Positions 63,460 through 64,000 of a DNA stretch of 64,000 nt are shown here, in pieces. This DNA is from Bifidobacterium platyrrhinorum (GTDB lineage Bacteria > Actinomycetota > Actinomycetes > Actinomycetales > Bifidobacteriaceae). Position 1 is the stretch's first letter; each line of letters begins with the position of its first letter. The stretch covers positions 91,630 through 155,629 of the forward strand of contig NZ_WHZV01000008.1 of assembly GCF_010667645.1 (NCBI RefSeq), given 5' to 3'. The position numbers were made by a program, and so were the translations under genes. The notes below the pieces were generated by a model. The model was not told the origin of the DNA. It ran no database searches and worked only from the letters and a program-made list of their open reading frames with translations.

Positions 63460-63789
63460 CGTATGCGGTGGGTCCCATGGCGACGGGTAGGGAATTCCGC
63501 CGGCGCGGCATCACCTTCGTCCGTATGCTGCGGATCCGTCCGGGGCCGGTGGGTGCGGGTTGCCGTACCGGGCGTCCGTACCCTTCCGCGGAGCGTGTGA
63601 TGCTCACGATTCGGGCGCACGGGCGTGTACGAGACGGGGGACGCCGCTCGGATGGGGCGTCGGTTGAATGCGAGGTGAATTCCCATGTCCTGCAGATGAA
63701 CGTTCCCGCGTCGTTACGTCGAGGCAATGGGGCGCGTCCTACACTGGGACATGACAACAGCGAGGATTCGCTGTTTGCGACACGCCGAG

Positions 63790-63814
63790 GGAACCGTGTG
63801 ATTGCAACGGTTCC
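63790..63814 (+). terminator. Short hairpin before the rRNA promoter
   Basis: GGAACCG and CGGTTCC with an 11-nt loop, followed by TTTAGG. It may end upstream transcription or form part of an upstream rRNA leader. Confidence 0.5.
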
Positions 63815-63837
63815 TTTAGGTTGTTGCGCGCCTTGGG

Positions 63838-63866
63838 TTGCACGATGCCGTGCGTACGTGTATGTT
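63838..63866 (+). promoter_or_regulatory. Ribosomal RNA operon promoter
   Basis: TTGCAC (63838-63843), a 17-bp spacer and TATGTT (63861-63866), followed by the rRNA leader. Confidence 0.75.
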
Positions 63867-63872
63867 TATCTC

Positions 63873-64000
63873 TTGCTGCTCAGCACGGAGGGTTTCTCCT
63901 CCTGAGAAACAACCTTGGTGTTGGTGTGGTGGTGGTTTGAGAACTCAAGAGTGTGTTTGTACTACTTCTTTATAGTCAATGATTGCCAGTTCATTCCCTT
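63873..64000 (+). ncRNA. Leader of a ribosomal RNA operon (16S gene beyond the edge)
   Basis: The leader has a GTTTCTC/GAGAAAC hairpin (63892-63910). It then has the actinobacterial boxA-region signature TTTGAGAACTCAAGAGTGTG (about 63936-63955), used for antitermination and early processing. The mature 16S 5' end is not reached, so the leader runs off the window. Confidence 0.85.

Overview
The window looks like a chromosome segment of a Bifidobacterium or a close relative. The evidence is very high G+C with strong G/C third positions, AGGAGG-type ribosome sites, an anaerobic lifestyle set (nrdD, nrdG, a 2-hydroxyacyl-CoA dehydratase activator), many intracellular glycosidases typical of bifidobacteria, and an actinobacterial rRNA leader at the right edge. 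The species cannot be named from sequence alone. No integrase, transposase, phage gene or CRISPR array is visible.

Left part (1-15 kb), housekeeping: a partial DUF4391 gene, a tRNA-Arg(CCT), a membrane-anchored endonuclease/exonuclease/phosphatase-fold protein, xseA-xseB (exonuclease VII), nrdD preceded by two NrdR-type boxes, a 165-bp highly foldable inverted-repeat element, nrdG, a 1709-residue dehydratase activator and a glutamate-cysteine ligase-like gene.

Middle part (15-58 kb), a large island for plant or host glycosides. It holds eight glycosidase-type genes (two GH78, two GH3, GH42, GH30, GH5 with a frameshift, and a DUF5060/DUF4038/DUF5605 protein), two alpha/beta-hydrolase esterase-type genes, a phenolic acid decarboxylase and a metallo-beta-lactamase-fold hydrolase. 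Eight secondary transporters (MFS/GPH/OFA) serve it. No hydrolase shows a signal peptide, so small glycosides or esters are probably imported intact and cleaved inside. Control is modular: two LacI and five TetR regulators. The five TetR proteins are paralogues sharing a C-terminal tail close to FPSPxWDGxR. Each module has its own palindromic operators, and the same operator type recurs at separate promoters, so regulons can be proposed: LacI-1 with MFS-GH78-MFS; TetR-1/TetR-2 with MFS-GH42 and GH30-GH3; TetR-3 with MFS and the DUF5605 hydrolase-GPH pair; TetR-4 with an OFA transporter and two esterases; TetR-5 with GH3; and a CACGTG-centred operator joining MFS-padC to the divergent MFS/GH78-MBL-LacI locus. 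The last group suggests coupled removal of rhamnose and decarboxylation of hydroxycinnamic acids.

Right part (58-64 kb): a MarR regulator with two GTTGCATNTGCAAC operators, a translationally coupled heterodimeric ABC exporter with one degenerate ATPase site, and the promoter and leader of a ribosomal RNA operon whose 16S gene lies beyond the edge.

Intergenic DNA is unusually rich in structure: heptanucleotide arrays, a dispersed family of about 60-bp units ending in TTTTCGTATGC, hairpins between genes of the same operon, and several apparently leaderless promoters (TANNNT-N7-ATG).
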